This document shows, one piece after another, positions 26,711 through 36,241 of a stretch of 64,000 nucleotides of DNA; position 1 is the stretch's first letter, and the number at the start of each line of letters is the position of its first letter. The notes below the pieces were generated by a model. That model was given only the letters and a program-made list of their open reading frames with translations. It searched no databases and was not told the DNA's origin. Position numbers and translations under genes: made by a program. The stretch spans positions 124,001-188,000 of the forward strand of contig NZ_JMIP02000019.1 in assembly GCF_000691505.1 (NCBI RefSeq), given 5' to 3'. Source of the stretch: Halostagnicola sp. A56 (lineage in GTDB: Archaea > Halobacteriota > Halobacteria > Halobacteriales > Natrialbaceae).

Positions 26711-27388
26711 ATGCCAATCGACAAGCGAGATAACGCCTACGTCGTCACCCACGCACTGGCGAAAGACACGCTCTCACGGCTTCGAGACGTCGAGACCGAA
26801 CAGGTCGGGTTCCGAAAGGGCCTGGTCAAACTGGGCCGCATCTGCGGCTACGAGATCATCGACGGCCGCATGGAGACCGAGTACGCCGAGATCGAAACGC
26901 CCCTCGAGCCGACGATGGGCGAGCGCGTCAAAGGCCTCGACAACGTCGTCATCATCAACGTCCTGCGCGCGGCCACACCGTTCGTCGAAGGGCTGTTGAA
27001 AGCGTTCCCGCGCGCGAGACAGGGCGTCATCAGCGCGAGCCGAGACGAGGAGGCGGGCAGGGGAGAAGACGGCTCGTTCCCGATCACCATCGACTACGTG
27101 AAACTTCCCGAGATCCACGAGGAAGACACCGTCATCGTCGCCGACCCGATGCTCGCGACGGGAAGTACAATGTGTGCCGTGTTAGATCACGTCGTCGAGA
27201 ACTCAGTCGATCCCGAGCACCTCATCGTTCTCTCCGCGGTTTCCGCGCCGGACGGATTGCTTCGCGTCGACGAGGAGTTCGATCAGGTCGACCTGCTCAC
27301 CGTCTCGATCGACGACCGACTCGACGACGACGGCTTCATCGTTCCCGGACTGGGCGACGCGGGCGACCGCGCGTTCCGAACGACCTGA
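26711..27388 (+). CDS. upp: Uracil phosphoribosyltransferase
   Basis: 225 residues from the ATG at 26711 ([10 protein letters not shown]). It has the PRPP-binding motif [17 protein letters not shown] and the uracil-binding C-terminal [14 protein letters not shown]. It makes UMP from uracil and PRPP for pyrimidine salvage. The protein also has [20 protein letters not shown], typical of the family. The length is normal. A uridine phosphorylase that could supply uracil lies elsewhere in the window (57265). Confidence 0.95.
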   Translation: MPIDKRDNAYVVTHALAKDTLSRLRDVETEQVGFRKGLVKLGRICGYEIIDGRMETEYAEIETPLEPTMGERVKGLDNVVIINVLRAATPFVEGLLKAFPRARQGVISASRDEEAGRGEDGSFPITIDYVKLPEIHEEDTVIVADPMLATGSTMCAVLDHVVENSVDPEHLIVLSAVSAPDGLLRVDEEFDQVDLLTVSIDDRLDDDGFIVPGLGDAGDRAFRTT

Positions 27389-27465
27389 TCTTCGCCTCGC
27401 TTTCGGAGGCCGGCTACTGTCGCCGCTGCTCTCGAGCGCCGCGTGGGCCAGTTGCGGTCTGGATA

Positions 27466-27666
27466 TCACGCTTCACCGCAGGTATCGATCCCAAGTAAGG
27501 CGTTTACCGGACACCGCCCGATGATCGCCGTCGCGAAGATGTCGCTCCCGGCGATAAACGCGAGCGAGCCGATCGTTCGCTCTCGATGCCGATAGCCGTA
27601 GTAAAGCAGGGCGAGCCCGCCCGCGAGGCGAACGAGTCGATCCGCGCCGCCGACGTTTCGATCCAT
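27466..27666 (-). CDS. Small YgaP-like (DUF2892) membrane protein
   Basis: 66 residues from the ATG at 27666 (MDRNVGGADRLVRLAGG). Two hydrophobic segments flank a short charged loop, and the end has IGRCPVNALLGIDTC. This is the DUF2892 pattern (NVGxxDRxxR at the start, CPxxxLLGxxTC at the end). Membrane location, unknown role; relatives are sometimes fused to rhodanese domains. Upstream frame extension to 27768 is not family-like. Confidence 0.85.
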   Translation of the reverse strand: MDRNVGGADRLVRLAGGLALLYYGYRHRERTIGSLAFIAGSDIFATAIIGRCPVNALLGIDTCGEA

Positions 27667-27804
27667 AGACAACCGTACGATCCGCCGGTTCTTAGTAGTC
27701 ACCTCGAGGGCCCTTTCGTCCGACTCCGATCGACCCTCCCGTTTCGTCTCGAGCCCCCGTCCCTGCACGCGGTCGTTCCATCCGAAGTTGCAGTCGAAGC
27801 GTAC

Positions 27805-29898
27805 CTACGTGGTCGGCGCTTCGCTCTCGCTAGTGCCGTCTTCGGCCCCGCCTTGCTTCCCGGCGCTCAGTCCCTCGTCGCGGCCGCGCTCGAGCGCCGG
27901 CGGGGTCTCGCGGTGGCTCGAGTAGCCGTCGAACCAGCGGACGATGCGCTCGATACGGTCGACGACGTGTGCCGGCTCCCCGCTACGAGAGAGTTCGTGT
28001 CCTTCCCGCGGATACCGCACGAGGCGGGTGTCGACGCCGTGTTTTTTCAGTCCGAGGTAAAACAGCTCCGCCGTGTTCGCGGGCGTCCGATAGTCGCGAT
28101 CGGCGTGTACCACGAGCGTCGGCGTCTCGACATCCGCGACGCGGGCGACGGGCGAGTGTTTCCAGAGGAGGTCGGGGTCGTCCCACGGCGTCGTGCCGAA
28201 GTCGCCCTCGATCAGCTTGAACGCGTCCGTCGAGCCGTAGAAGCCGGTCAGATCGTAGACGCCCCGCTGGGAGACCGCCGCCCGAAAGCGGTCCGTCCGG
28301 GTGACCGCCCAGGCGGTCATGAACCCGCCGAAGCTACCGCCGGTCACGTACGCTTCGCTCTCGTCGACGTACTCGCGCTCACAGACTGTCTCGACGCCGG
28401 CGAGCACGTCTGAAAGCGTCACGTCGCCCCAGTCCCGTTCGATCGCCGTCATGTGCTCCTCGCCGTACCCGGTCGAGCCTCGCGGATTACACCAGAAGAC
28501 GACGTAGCCCGCTGCGGCGAGCGCCTGGAACTCGTACCACATCGTCCCCGCAGCGGTCCACTGGAGGTGCGGTCCGCCGTGTATTTCGACGACGAGCGGG
28601 TACGTCTCGTCCTCGTCGAACGTCGGCGGCGTGAGCACCCACCCCTGGATCGGCCCCTCGTCGCCGTCGATCCACACCTCCTCGGGCTGGGAAACCGCGC
28701 GGTCGGTGAGGTACGCGTCGTTGACCCGCGTCAGTCGCGTCGCCTCGTTGCCGCCTCGAGTCGTCGCGAAGACGTCGCCGGGGTGGTCCCACTCGCTCTG
28801 GACGAAGGCGATCGCGTCCAGGCCGACCGAGAAGTCCTCCACGGTGACGCCCTCGCCGTAGACCGGCGTCGGCGGCTCGCTCGCGTCGCCGGGCACCGAG
28901 TAACAGACGACCGAGCCCTCGTCGGGTGCGGTGAAGTACAGCAATTCGCCGTCCGGGCCCCACTCGACGTGCCCGTCGTGTGCGAGATCCCGATCGAGCG
29001 GTTCCGTCGGCGTCGTCTCCGCTCCCGTCTCCCGATCGTAGACCCGAATCTGGCTCTGGGCCAGCGTCAGCCGATCCTCCGAGGCGTAGGGATAGGCGAC
29101 CCGCCCGTCCGCTGTCGCCCACAGCGAGTCGACCCACCCCGTCGTCTCTGCGAACGCCTCGATCGCGCCCGACTCGAGGTCGTGTTCGAGCAGGTCGAAC
29201 GTCACCGAGTCGTCCGGCGAGCGATCGTCCTCGACCGCTTTTCGCGCGTAGTAGACCGTCTCGCTGTCGCCCCACGTCGGCCCGACGTGGTCCGCGTTAC
29301 CGCCCGTGAGTCGCTCGATCGCGGATGCCCGATCGTCCTCGGTCTCGAGCGCCCGCTCCACGTCGAGGACGTAGACGTGCGCCCGTTTCCCGTCGAGGTA
29401 CTCCGTGCCGGCGCGATAGATCATCCGGTCGATCACGCGGGGGTCAGGCGCGTCCGGTTCGAAGCCGGGCTCGGCCGCCAGATCGCGTCCCTCCTCGCAG
29501 TCGAGGGCCGTCACGGCCTGCGTGAACAGGATCTTCGTCCCATCGGGACTCCACTCGAGGCCGGACACGCCGCCGCCGACGCTCGTCACCTGTCTCGCCT
29601 CGCCGCCGTCCACGGGAAGGACCCACAGCTGTGGGCGGTCATCGTCGGCACCGCGCGTGCTGACGAACGCGAGGAACTCGCCGTCGGGACTCCACCGCGG
29701 CTCGCTGTCGACGCCTTCGGCGATGGTGAACCGCCTCGAGTCTGCCCCGCCGAACGAGGCGACGTGGATAGTCGCTTCGTAGCGCTCTTCGTCCGTCGGT
29801 CGCTTCTCGACGTAGGCGACGCGCTCGCTGTCGGGCGATATGTGGGGGCTCTCGACCTGTACGAGGTCGTCGTAATCGTCGGCGTCAACCGTCTTCAT
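27805..29898 (-). CDS. S9 family peptidase (acylaminoacyl-peptidase type)
   Basis: 697 residues from the ATG at 29898 (MKTVDADDYDDL). The N-terminal beta-propeller shows repeated TolB/WD-like SPDGE motifs. The C-terminal alpha/beta-hydrolase has the nucleophile in TGGSFGGFMTAW, the Asp in VVHADRDYRTP and the His in PREGHELSRSG, completing the Ser-Asp-His triad. It is cytosolic and cleaves oligopeptides or N-acylated residues. The C-terminus has a short acidic tail. The gene is monocistronic. Confidence 0.93.
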   Translation of the reverse strand: MKTVDADDYDDLVQVESPHISPDSERVAYVEKRPTDEERYEATIHVASFGGADSRRFTIAEGVDSEPRWSPDGEFLAFVSTRGADDDRPQLWVLPVDGGEARQVTSVGGGVSGLEWSPDGTKILFTQAVTALDCEEGRDLAAEPGFEPDAPDPRVIDRMIYRAGTEYLDGKRAHVYVLDVERALETEDDRASAIERLTGGNADHVGPTWGDSETVYYARKAVEDDRSPDDSVTFDLLEHDLESGAIEAFAETTGWVDSLWATADGRVAYPYASEDRLTLAQSQIRVYDRETGAETTPTEPLDRDLAHDGHVEWGPDGELLYFTAPDEGSVVCYSVPGDASEPPTPVYGEGVTVEDFSVGLDAIAFVQSEWDHPGDVFATTRGGNEATRLTRVNDAYLTDRAVSQPEEVWIDGDEGPIQGWVLTPPTFDEDETYPLVVEIHGGPHLQWTAAGTMWYEFQALAAAGYVVFWCNPRGSTGYGEEHMTAIERDWGDVTLSDVLAGVETVCEREYVDESEAYVTGGSFGGFMTAWAVTRTDRFRAAVSQRGVYDLTGFYGSTDAFKLIEGDFGTTPWDDPDLLWKHSPVARVADVETPTLVVHADRDYRTPANTAELFYLGLKKHGVDTRLVRYPREGHELSRSGEPAHVVDRIERIVRWFDGYSSHRETPPALERGRDEGLSAGKQGGAEDGTSESEAPTT

Positions 29899-29983
29899 GG
29901 CCCATGGCACCGCCGCGCACGAATTAGCAGTTTCGATTCGAAATACGACGGACACCAAAGACGAGGCACTCCCAACCGGCTGG

Positions 29984-30592
29984 TCACTCGAGGTCCGCCC
30001 GACCGCTCGTCGCGCTCCGAAGCCGATCCTCGAACGCCTCGCGCTCGGCGACGGGCACGCGAACATCGAACGTGACCGCGGCCTCGTAGGTCGCGTCGAA
30101 CTCGTAGCCCTCGCTCTCTATAATCCCCCTGACGGTCCCCGAGTCGTCGTACTCGACGGCGATCTCGATTCGCTCGTGGGGCCGTTCTTCGACGACGCCC
30201 GCTACCTCGAGGGCGTCTTTGACCGCCCGCGAGTAAGCCCGGACGAGGCCGCCGACGCCGAGGTTCGTCCCGCCATAGTACCGCGTCACGACGACCGCGC
30301 AGTTCTCTACGTCCTCCTGTTCGAGGACGTTCAGCGCCGGCTTTCCCGCCGACCCCGAGGGCTCGCCGTCGTCGCTCGAGTACTCCCGCAGAAAGTTCCC
30401 CGAAGTGCCCGCTCGAACCCGATAGGCGGGCACGTTGTGGGTCGCGTCGGCGTACTCACGTTCGACCGCCTCGACGAACGCTTCTGCCGCGCCGACGGAC
30501 TCGACGGGTCGGACGTGGCCGAGGAACTCCGATCCCTGGACGACGAACTCGGCGGTGGCGGGCTCGGCGACGGTGCGGTAGGTGTCGGTCAC
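29984..30592 (-). CDS. YigZ/IMPACT family protein
   Basis: 202 residues, starting at a GTG (30590-30592) that lies inside a short repeat. The UPF0029 N-terminal domain has FVVQGSEFLGHV, SSDDGEPSGSAGKP and VVTRYYGGTNLGVGGLVRAY; the C-terminal domain is ferredoxin-like with EYDDSGTVRGIIES. The family is linked to translation control (IMPACT binds GCN1 in eukaryotes), but the archaeal role is unknown. Confidence 0.9.
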   Translation of the reverse strand: MTDTYRTVAEPATAEFVVQGSEFLGHVRPVESVGAAEAFVEAVEREYADATHNVPAYRVRAGTSGNFLREYSSDDGEPSGSAGKPALNVLEQEDVENCAVVVTRYYGGTNLGVGGLVRAYSRAVKDALEVAGVVEERPHERIEIAVEYDDSGTVRGIIESEGYEFDATYEAAVTFDVRVPVAEREAFEDRLRSATSGRADLE

Positions 30593-30630
30593 TGGTGGAT
30601 GCAGTAGGCGTCGGTCACTTGTGGATGTGG
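30579..30630. repeat. Two 26-bp tandem repeats overlapping a start codon
   Basis: Two near-identical 26-bp units at 30579 and 30605 (tagg(t/c)gtcggtcact...). The first includes the GTG start of the YigZ gene, so the duplication copies the start-codon region of that gene upstream of itself. Confidence 0.6.
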
Positions 30631-30698
30631 CAGGTCTCAGTTATCGGTGGAGGCGGTCGGTGTCGGCCCGCGGTTGGGATCGCTCGCTCATGGTCTCG

Positions 30699-31202
30699 TT
30701 ACTGGAGTTCGATCTTGCGGACGAACGTGATCTCGCGGAGGTCAGTAAAGAGGTCGCCCGGGAGCTCCTCGTCGGTGACCAGATACAGGCGCGGGTCGTC
30801 GGTGAACTCGGGATCCTCGCTGATCGTCTGTCGGATCGAGATGTCGTGATCCGCGAGCAAGCCCGTGATCGTCGCGACGATACCTTTCTCGTCGGCGTCG
30901 TCGACTTCGATCGTGAGGACGGTCAGATCGAGCACGGGCGCGAGGTCCATCAGACTCGGGACCTGCGAGATGTTCTGGAAGATACGACGCAGTTCCGGAT
31001 CCTCGAGGATCGCGTCGGTCGTCGAGTCGACGACCCGCCGGTCGACGTCGATCTCGCGGGCGATTCCCGTGTTCGGGATCTCGATCCCGCCGGAGACGAC
31101 CCGACCCTCGTCGTTGACGGAGAACCCGCGCTCGAGCAGCAGGCGGATAACTGCCTGCTGGCTCGGTGATCCCTCGAACTTCTCCATGATCTCGTCGAAC
31201 AT
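30699..31202 (-). CDS. ACT-domain amino-acid-binding regulator
   Basis: 167 residues. The N-terminal part (FDEIMEKFEGSPSQQAVIRLLLERGFSV) is a helix-turn-helix-like domain. The C-terminal part is an ACT domain (DLTVLTIEVDDADEKGIVA, ISIRQTISEDPEF). Such proteins in haloarchaea probably sense an amino acid and control its metabolism. The ligand and targets cannot be read. Gene is divergent from the zinc-ribbon protein. Confidence 0.85.
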   Translation of the reverse strand: MFDEIMEKFEGSPSQQAVIRLLLERGFSVNDEGRVVSGGIEIPNTGIAREIDVDRRVVDSTTDAILEDPELRRIFQNISQVPSLMDLAPVLDLTVLTIEVDDADEKGIVATITGLLADHDISIRQTISEDPEFTDDPRLYLVTDEELPGDLFTDLREITFVRKIELQ

Positions 31203-31338
31203 TCGTCCGCGAGTGTATGCGGGCTGGGATATAATGTCCGGTGGTCGCTCGCCGCGGACACCCGCTCTCGTCTCGAGTTCGCCTCGTCGATTCTACGTCT
31301 GACGGACGTTTTTGAGGGCGTAGCCGAAACCCCTCCCC

Positions 31339-32154
31339 ATGCGCGCACTCAGTCACTGTGATTTCTGCGGTGCCGACGCCGCCGGGACGTTCGAACTCCT
31401 GCCGCCCGAACTCGAGCCGACCGAGGACGAACAGCGTCGCGTCGTCCTCTGTCAGGCGTGTTCCGCGCGGCTGGAGGAACTCCTCGAGCCGCTGTTGGCC
31501 CGCGCTGGCGTCGAGTCGGCCGACGAGACGACTGCTGGCGATACCGACGGGCCGGCCGATTCGAACCGGCTCGATTCCGCCGACGATTCCACGACTGGCG
31601 ATGCGAGCGAACTCGAGACGGCCGACGAGGACGCACCGTCCGATTCGACGGAATCCAGTCGACCGGCCGTGATCGACGTGAACGCGGCCAAAACTGGTCC
31701 AGACGAGAACGAGGCCGATACGGATGCTGGTTCGGACGCGTCCAACACGGACGCTGATCCAGACCGACCGGATTCCTCGGAACCCACCGCTGCGACCGAC
31801 CGCGGAATTACGCTCGAGCGCACCGCCGACGAGGATTCGTCCGCGGAGGCTTCGACTGAGAACCCCTCGGACGAACACGACGCTGACTCGAGTACCGATG
31901 CGGACCGAGATGCCGACGGCGTCGATGATGGTGGCTCCGCGACCGCCGCTGATTCGAGTACCAGCCCCCCGCGGGGGTACGGGAAAGTTATTCGGCTCCT
32001 TCGGAACCGTGAGTTCCCCATGGCACGCAGCGACGTCGAAACGCTCGCCGCGGGAGCGTACGACCTCGATCCTCACACCGTCGAGGAGATCGTCGAGTAC
32101 GCGCTCGAGGACGGTGAGTTTGCAGAAGACGGCGGTCAACTCGTCCGCCGGTGA
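31339..32154 (+). CDS. Zinc-ribbon protein with a long disordered acidic linker
   Basis: 271 residues. The N-terminus has a zinc ribbon formed by CDFCGA and, about 30 residues later, CQAC. Residues about 55-205 are low complexity, made of Asp, Ser, Thr, Glu and Ala, and are surely disordered. The final 60 residues form a small conserved helical domain beginning GYGKVIRLLRNREFPMARSD, which looks like a winged-helix or protein-binding module. Function unknown. The middle has codons typical of the rest of the genome, so it is not a repeat insertion. Confidence 0.85.
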   Translation: MRALSHCDFCGADAAGTFELLPPELEPTEDEQRRVVLCQACSARLEELLEPLLARAGVESADETTAGDTDGPADSNRLDSADDSTTGDASELETADEDAPSDSTESSRPAVIDVNAAKTGPDENEADTDAGSDASNTDADPDRPDSSEPTAATDRGITLERTADEDSSAEASTENPSDEHDADSSTDADRDADGVDDGGSATAADSSTSPPRGYGKVIRLLRNREFPMARSDVETLAAGAYDLDPHTVEEIVEYALEDGEFAEDGGQLVRR

Positions 32155-32299
32155 GCGTTCCCGCCAGCCATCCGCCGGTAGACGCCCCTGTTTCCTGCTC
32201 GTAGTCGATCACTAGCCGCCGTTCGAAAGGCATTCCGCAAGCAATTAGTCCAGTTCGTGCCCGCCGAATAGTCGATCTGCTGTCGCTTCGTCGCCTTGC

Positions 32300-32896
32300 T
32301 CACTCCGAGAGCGTTCCCTTGGTGCTCGGCGCACCCTCCCGACGCTCGTCGAACCGTGTCGCGTCGTCGAGCGCTCGAGCGAGCGCCTTAAACAGCGCCT
32401 CGACCTCGTGGTGGGCGTTCTCGCCAGTCTCGACCGATAGGTGAAGCGTCAGACCGGCGTTCATCGCGAGCGACTCTCCGAAGTGTCGGGCCATGTCGCT
32501 GGTGAACTCGCCGATCTGGTCCTGCGAGAAGGCTCCGTCGAAGTAAAACCGCGGGCGACCGCTCACGTCGACGACTGCCGAGGCGACGGCTTCGTCCAGC
32601 GGGACCCGGCGATCGGCGTACCGAACGATGCCCGTCCGATCACCAAGCGCGTCCGACAGCGCCGTTCCGAGGACGATCGCAACGTCCTCGACCGTGTGGT
32701 GGTCGTCGATCTCGAGGTCGCCGTCGCACTCGACCGCGAGGTCGAACAGGCCGTGTTTGGCAAGCGCCGCCAGCATGTGATCGAAGAATCCGATTCCGGT
32801 TTCGACGTCGGCCGTGCCGGTTCCGTCGACCGCGAGTGTGCACTCGATCGTCGTCTCGCCCGTCTCGCGGGTGACGGTCGCCGTTCGCTCGCTCAT
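32300..32896 (-). CDS. hisB: Imidazoleglycerol-phosphate dehydratase
   Basis: 198 residues from the ATG at 32896 ([15 protein letters not shown]). It carries the two Mn-binding motif groups: [16 protein letters not shown] with [10 protein letters not shown], and [12 protein letters not shown] with [13 protein letters not shown]. It performs step 6 of histidine synthesis. Single-domain form without the bacterial phosphatase fusion, as in archaea. It is not next to other his genes; hisA is 2.5 kb downstream. Confidence 0.96.
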   Translation of the reverse strand: MSERTATVTRETGETTIECTLAVDGTGTADVETGIGFFDHMLAALAKHGLFDLAVECDGDLEIDDHHTVEDVAIVLGTALSDALGDRTGIVRYADRRVPLDEAVASAVVDVSGRPRFYFDGAFSQDQIGEFTSDMARHFGESLAMNAGLTLHLSVETGENAHHEVEALFKALARALDDATRFDERREGAPSTKGTLSE

Positions 32897-33161
32897 GGGA
32901 AAACGAGGGGGCCGCCGGTACAAGGCGATTGCGCTCGCAGCGCCGACTCGAGCGACGCTCTCCGAGCCGTCGATCCGATCCTTGATAGAACGACGAAACT
33001 CTCTTAGAACGCTCGGTAAAATGTCTAAAGATCTCTCAGGGTGTAACGAAACATCAGTTGGTATCGCCTACACGCGTAAAACGGACCGAAATTAGGCCAA
33101 CCTTCTCCCTCTTATATGTTGTCGCCGATGATAGTCAGGAATAGCCGAGGTGAACACCCCA

Positions 33162-33428
33162 ATGTCCAACTCTTCCCCGCTCCCCAACGAATCGATCGCC
33201 CAGTCGTCCCCCGAGAGAGACGCCGACACCGACCGCCGCCTGCTCCGGACGATCAAACAACCCGCACAGTTCCTCTCGTTCTGGATCGCGATCGCATTGC
33301 CGTTCGTCCACGTCCCGCTGCTTGCCCGAGGACTGAACGACCCGACGGTGACGATGACGTTCCTTACGCTCTTGGCGATCAACGTTCTCGCGCTCTATTT
33401 CGGTCACGGCTACAACGAATCGCCCTGA
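33162..33428 (+). CDS. Small two-span membrane protein, hypothetical
   Basis: 88 residues from the ATG at 33162; an in-frame ATG at 33150 is also possible. A soluble, acidic N-terminus of about 35 residues is followed by two hydrophobic segments (FLSFWIAIALPFVHVPLLA and VTMTFLTLLAINVLALYFG). It is a conserved haloarchaeal type of small protein but I know no function. A TATA-like cttatatg at about 33109 precedes it. Confidence 0.7.
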   Translation: MSNSSPLPNESIAQSSPERDADTDRRLLRTIKQPAQFLSFWIAIALPFVHVPLLARGLNDPTVTMTFLTLLAINVLALYFGHGYNESP

Positions 33429-33452
33429 TCCCGGCCGAACGGAACTGCCCTT

Positions 33453-33515
33453 CATCGCCGTCTCAGCTCTCCAACCGGCATCTCAGCTCTCTACCGTCGT
33501 CTCGGCGCTTTCAAC
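33453..33515. repeat. Degenerate ~20-bp tandem repeats
   Basis: Three imperfect units of about 20 bp, each with a form of gtctcagctct, directly after the stop of the small membrane gene. The unit is less regular than the other repeats in the window. Confidence 0.5.
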
Positions 33516-33621
33516 CCGACGTTACCGCCGCTCCGAGTATCCGTTTGGTGCAGTGTAATCGATCTTGTCCCAGATTCGCCGACCGAACCGATTATTTCCT
33601 CCCCGACGCAGGTCTGATTCC

Positions 33622-35121
33622 ATGAGGGTTCGTGTCGACTGGCGCTCGAGTTGCAGTCTCTCCGGGACGGTACTGAAGTGGCTCGCCGTTCCGCTCGCAG
33701 CCCCGCTCGCGCTGGCAGTGTTCGACGGCTCGGATCCGACGCCGTTCGTGGCGGCTATCGTCGTCACTGTCCTCGTCGGCCTGGCGCTCGAGCGACTCAC
33801 CACGGACCAGGAGCTCGGTCAACGCGAGGCGTTCCTGATGGTCGCGTTGACGTGGTTCTGTGTCGCCGCCGTCGGCTCGATCCCGTTTTTCGTCGCGGGC
33901 GTCGGAACGCTTGCACACCCAGTCAACGCCCTCTTCGAGAGTACGAGCGGGCTCACGACCACGGGCGCGACCGTGATCGAGAACTTCGAGATCCACTCGC
34001 GGGCGATCATGCTCTGGCGACAGCTTCTCCAGTGGCTCGGCGGATTGGGGATCCTGGTCGTCGCCATCGGCCTGCTCTCGAACCTGATGGTCGGCGGTGC
34101 GCAGTTGATGGAAACCGAAACGCAGACGCAAAACGTCCGGAAGCTGCGCCCGCACATCGACGACACGGCGCGGCTCATCTGGGGGCTGTACGTCGGCCTC
34201 ACCGTCCTCGCGGCCGTAACCTTCTACGCGCTCAACCTGCTCGGTCTGGGGGACAACATGACGCTTTTCAACGCCGTCGCGCACGCGCTCACGAGCGTCT
34301 CGACGGCCGGCTTTTCCCCCGAACCCCGGAGTATCGCCGCGTTCTCGCCGATCGTTCAGTGGGCGATCGTCCCTTTCATGATCCTCGGCGCGACGAACTT
34401 CGTGTTGCTCTACTACGTCGTTCAGGGGAACTACGCCCAGCCGCTGCGAAACGAGGAGTTCCGCTTCTACCTCGGTGTCTTGACAACGTTTAGCCTTCTC
34501 GTCGTCGCCGTCCTGTCGCTCGACGCGTCCTTCGAGCGCGGCCTCGAGCCGACGATCCGACACGGCGTGTTCAACGTCGTGTCGATGGTCACCACGACCG
34601 GCTACGCCTCGGTGGACTTCGACCTCTGGTCGCCCGGCGCGAAGCACCTCCTCTTTCTGTGTATGTTCCTTGGCGGCATGGCGGGGAGTACGACCTGTTC
34701 GATCAAACTCCTGCGCTGGCTCGTCGTCCTCAAGACCCTCTTTCGTAACCTGTTCACCTCGGTGCACCCGCAGGCGGTCCGCCCGGTCAGACTCGGCGAC
34801 AGCGTTATCGACGAGGACACGATCACCGACATCTTCTCGTACGTGTTGCTCGCCATCGTCATCTTCTTCCTGCTGACCATCGTCATCGTCGTCGACGCCG
34901 CTCGAGTTTCCTCCACCAGTGTCTCGGAGTTCGACGCGCTGGGGGCGGCGGCCTCCATCTTCCTCAATATCGGCCCCGCGTTCGGTATGGCCGGCCCGAT
35001 GGGAAGCTACGAAGGGTTCTCCGCGTTCTCGAAGTCCGTCATGATCGTCATGATGTGGATCGGCCGCATCGAGATTATCCCCGTGCTCGTGTTGCTGACC
35101 CCGGCGTTCTGGAAGTCCTAG
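33622..35121 (+). CDS. TrkH-family potassium uptake protein
   Basis: 499 residues from the ATG at 33622 (MRVRVDWRSS). The four pore-loop repeats of the Trk/Ktr fold are recognisable, including FESTSGLTTTGATV and a later SMVTTTGYASVDFD with TTG selectivity signatures. It forms the membrane pore for K+ uptake, which halophiles need for osmotic balance. A TrkA-type regulatory subunit is not adjacent; the channel at 61668 has such a domain within it. Confidence 0.93.
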   Translation: MRVRVDWRSSCSLSGTVLKWLAVPLAAPLALAVFDGSDPTPFVAAIVVTVLVGLALERLTTDQELGQREAFLMVALTWFCVAAVGSIPFFVAGVGTLAHPVNALFESTSGLTTTGATVIENFEIHSRAIMLWRQLLQWLGGLGILVVAIGLLSNLMVGGAQLMETETQTQNVRKLRPHIDDTARLIWGLYVGLTVLAAVTFYALNLLGLGDNMTLFNAVAHALTSVSTAGFSPEPRSIAAFSPIVQWAIVPFMILGATNFVLLYYVVQGNYAQPLRNEEFRFYLGVLTTFSLLVVAVLSLDASFERGLEPTIRHGVFNVVSMVTTTGYASVDFDLWSPGAKHLLFLCMFLGGMAGSTTCSIKLLRWLVVLKTLFRNLFTSVHPQAVRPVRLGDSVIDEDTITDIFSYVLLAIVIFFLLTIVIVVDAARVSSTSVSEFDALGAAASIFLNIGPAFGMAGPMGSYEGFSAFSKSVMIVMMWIGRIEIIPVLVLLTPAFWKS

Positions 35122-35358
35122 TAAACGAAGTTTTGACACCGACCTTTTGCGCTGCGGGTGCGCCGTCGGCGCACCCTCGGCAAAACGTCGATGAAAAGCA
35201 CTCCTCCTTCCGTTCCGACCCACAGGGTCTCCACATCAGTCGTCGGCCCGCTTGGTCACTTCGTGACCTCGCGGCTCAAAAGAGTGTGAACCGCCTGCCC
35301 TCCCCCGGATCGCGGGCGTCTCGCAGTTGCTCGACGCCCGCTCTCGGCCACAGCCCGC

Positions 35359-36090
35359 TTACTCGTCGACGGCGGCCTGTGCCTCCTCGAGCGAAAACTT
35401 CCCCTCGTAGAGCGCGCTGCCGACGACGACGGCCGCTGCGCCGGCCTCTTCGAGCGCTCGCACGTCCTCGAGCGTCGCGACCCCGCCGCTGGCGACGATC
35501 GGGACATCAGTGGCGTCGACGAGTTCCCGAACGGGGTCGGTCGCGACGCCCTCGAGTTGCCCCTCCACGTCGACGTTCGTAAAGAGAATTCCGGCGGCTC
35601 CGAGGTCCTCGTAGCGCGCTGCGGCCTCGACCGGCGTCATCCCGGCCCCTTCCGTCCAGCCCTCGATGACGACTTCGCCGTCTTTCGCGTCGAGGCTCAC
35701 GACCACCGAGTTCGGCCGGCGCTCGCTGATCTCGGCGACGATCTCCGGATTCTCGACGGCGGCGGTGCCGAGGATAACCCGGTCGACGCCGCGCTCGAGC
35801 AGATCGATCGCGTCGGTTGCGGTTCGAATGCCCCCACCGAGTTGCGTCGGAACGTCGACGGCGTCGACGACGGCGTCGATCGCGTCCGCGTTCGCTCGTT
35901 CCCCTTCGAAGGCCCCGTCGAGGTCGACGAGGTGGAGCGTCTCCGCGCCGGCGTCGATCCACCGGCGGGCGGCGTCGACGGGGTCGCCGTAGCGTGTTTC
36001 GGTACCCCGTTCGCCCTGGACGAGCTGGACGACCTCGCCGTCCTGTACGTCGACCGCGGGGATCACTTCGAACGTCGGAAACTGACTCAT
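35359..36090 (-). CDS. hisA: ProFAR isomerase (HisA)
   Basis: 243 residues, TIM barrel starting with FEVIPAVDVQDGEVV. The catalytic Asp at the N-terminal end of the first strand and the phosphate-binding QLGGGIRTATD and VASGGVATLEDV are visible. It opens the ribose ring of ProFAR to PRFAR in histidine synthesis. The length matches archaeal HisA. It is alone here, as archaeal his genes often are. Confidence 0.95.
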   Translation of the reverse strand: MSQFPTFEVIPAVDVQDGEVVQLVQGERGTETRYGDPVDAARRWIDAGAETLHLVDLDGAFEGERANADAIDAVVDAVDVPTQLGGGIRTATDAIDLLERGVDRVILGTAAVENPEIVAEISERRPNSVVVSLDAKDGEVVIEGWTEGAGMTPVEAAARYEDLGAAGILFTNVDVEGQLEGVATDPVRELVDATDVPIVASGGVATLEDVRALEEAGAAAVVVGSALYEGKFSLEEAQAAVDE

Positions 36091-36241
36091 ACCCGAACGC
36101 GCGGTGGCTGTCGGGATAATCCCGTTGGTCCGGGTCGGGGATCGAAGAGCCGAGTCGCCGAACGATCCGCCACTCGCTTCTCGATCCGGACCGATCAGCG
36201 ATGGATAAAAATACGCGTCCTTTTAGGTTCCGCAGGTCTAC

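Noticed and set aside
33592-35223. Long reverse frame (543 codons) opposite trkH
   Set aside because: It is the antisense shadow of a high-GC membrane protein gene; the product is Arg/Asp/Glu-rich without any fold and trkH is unmistakable.
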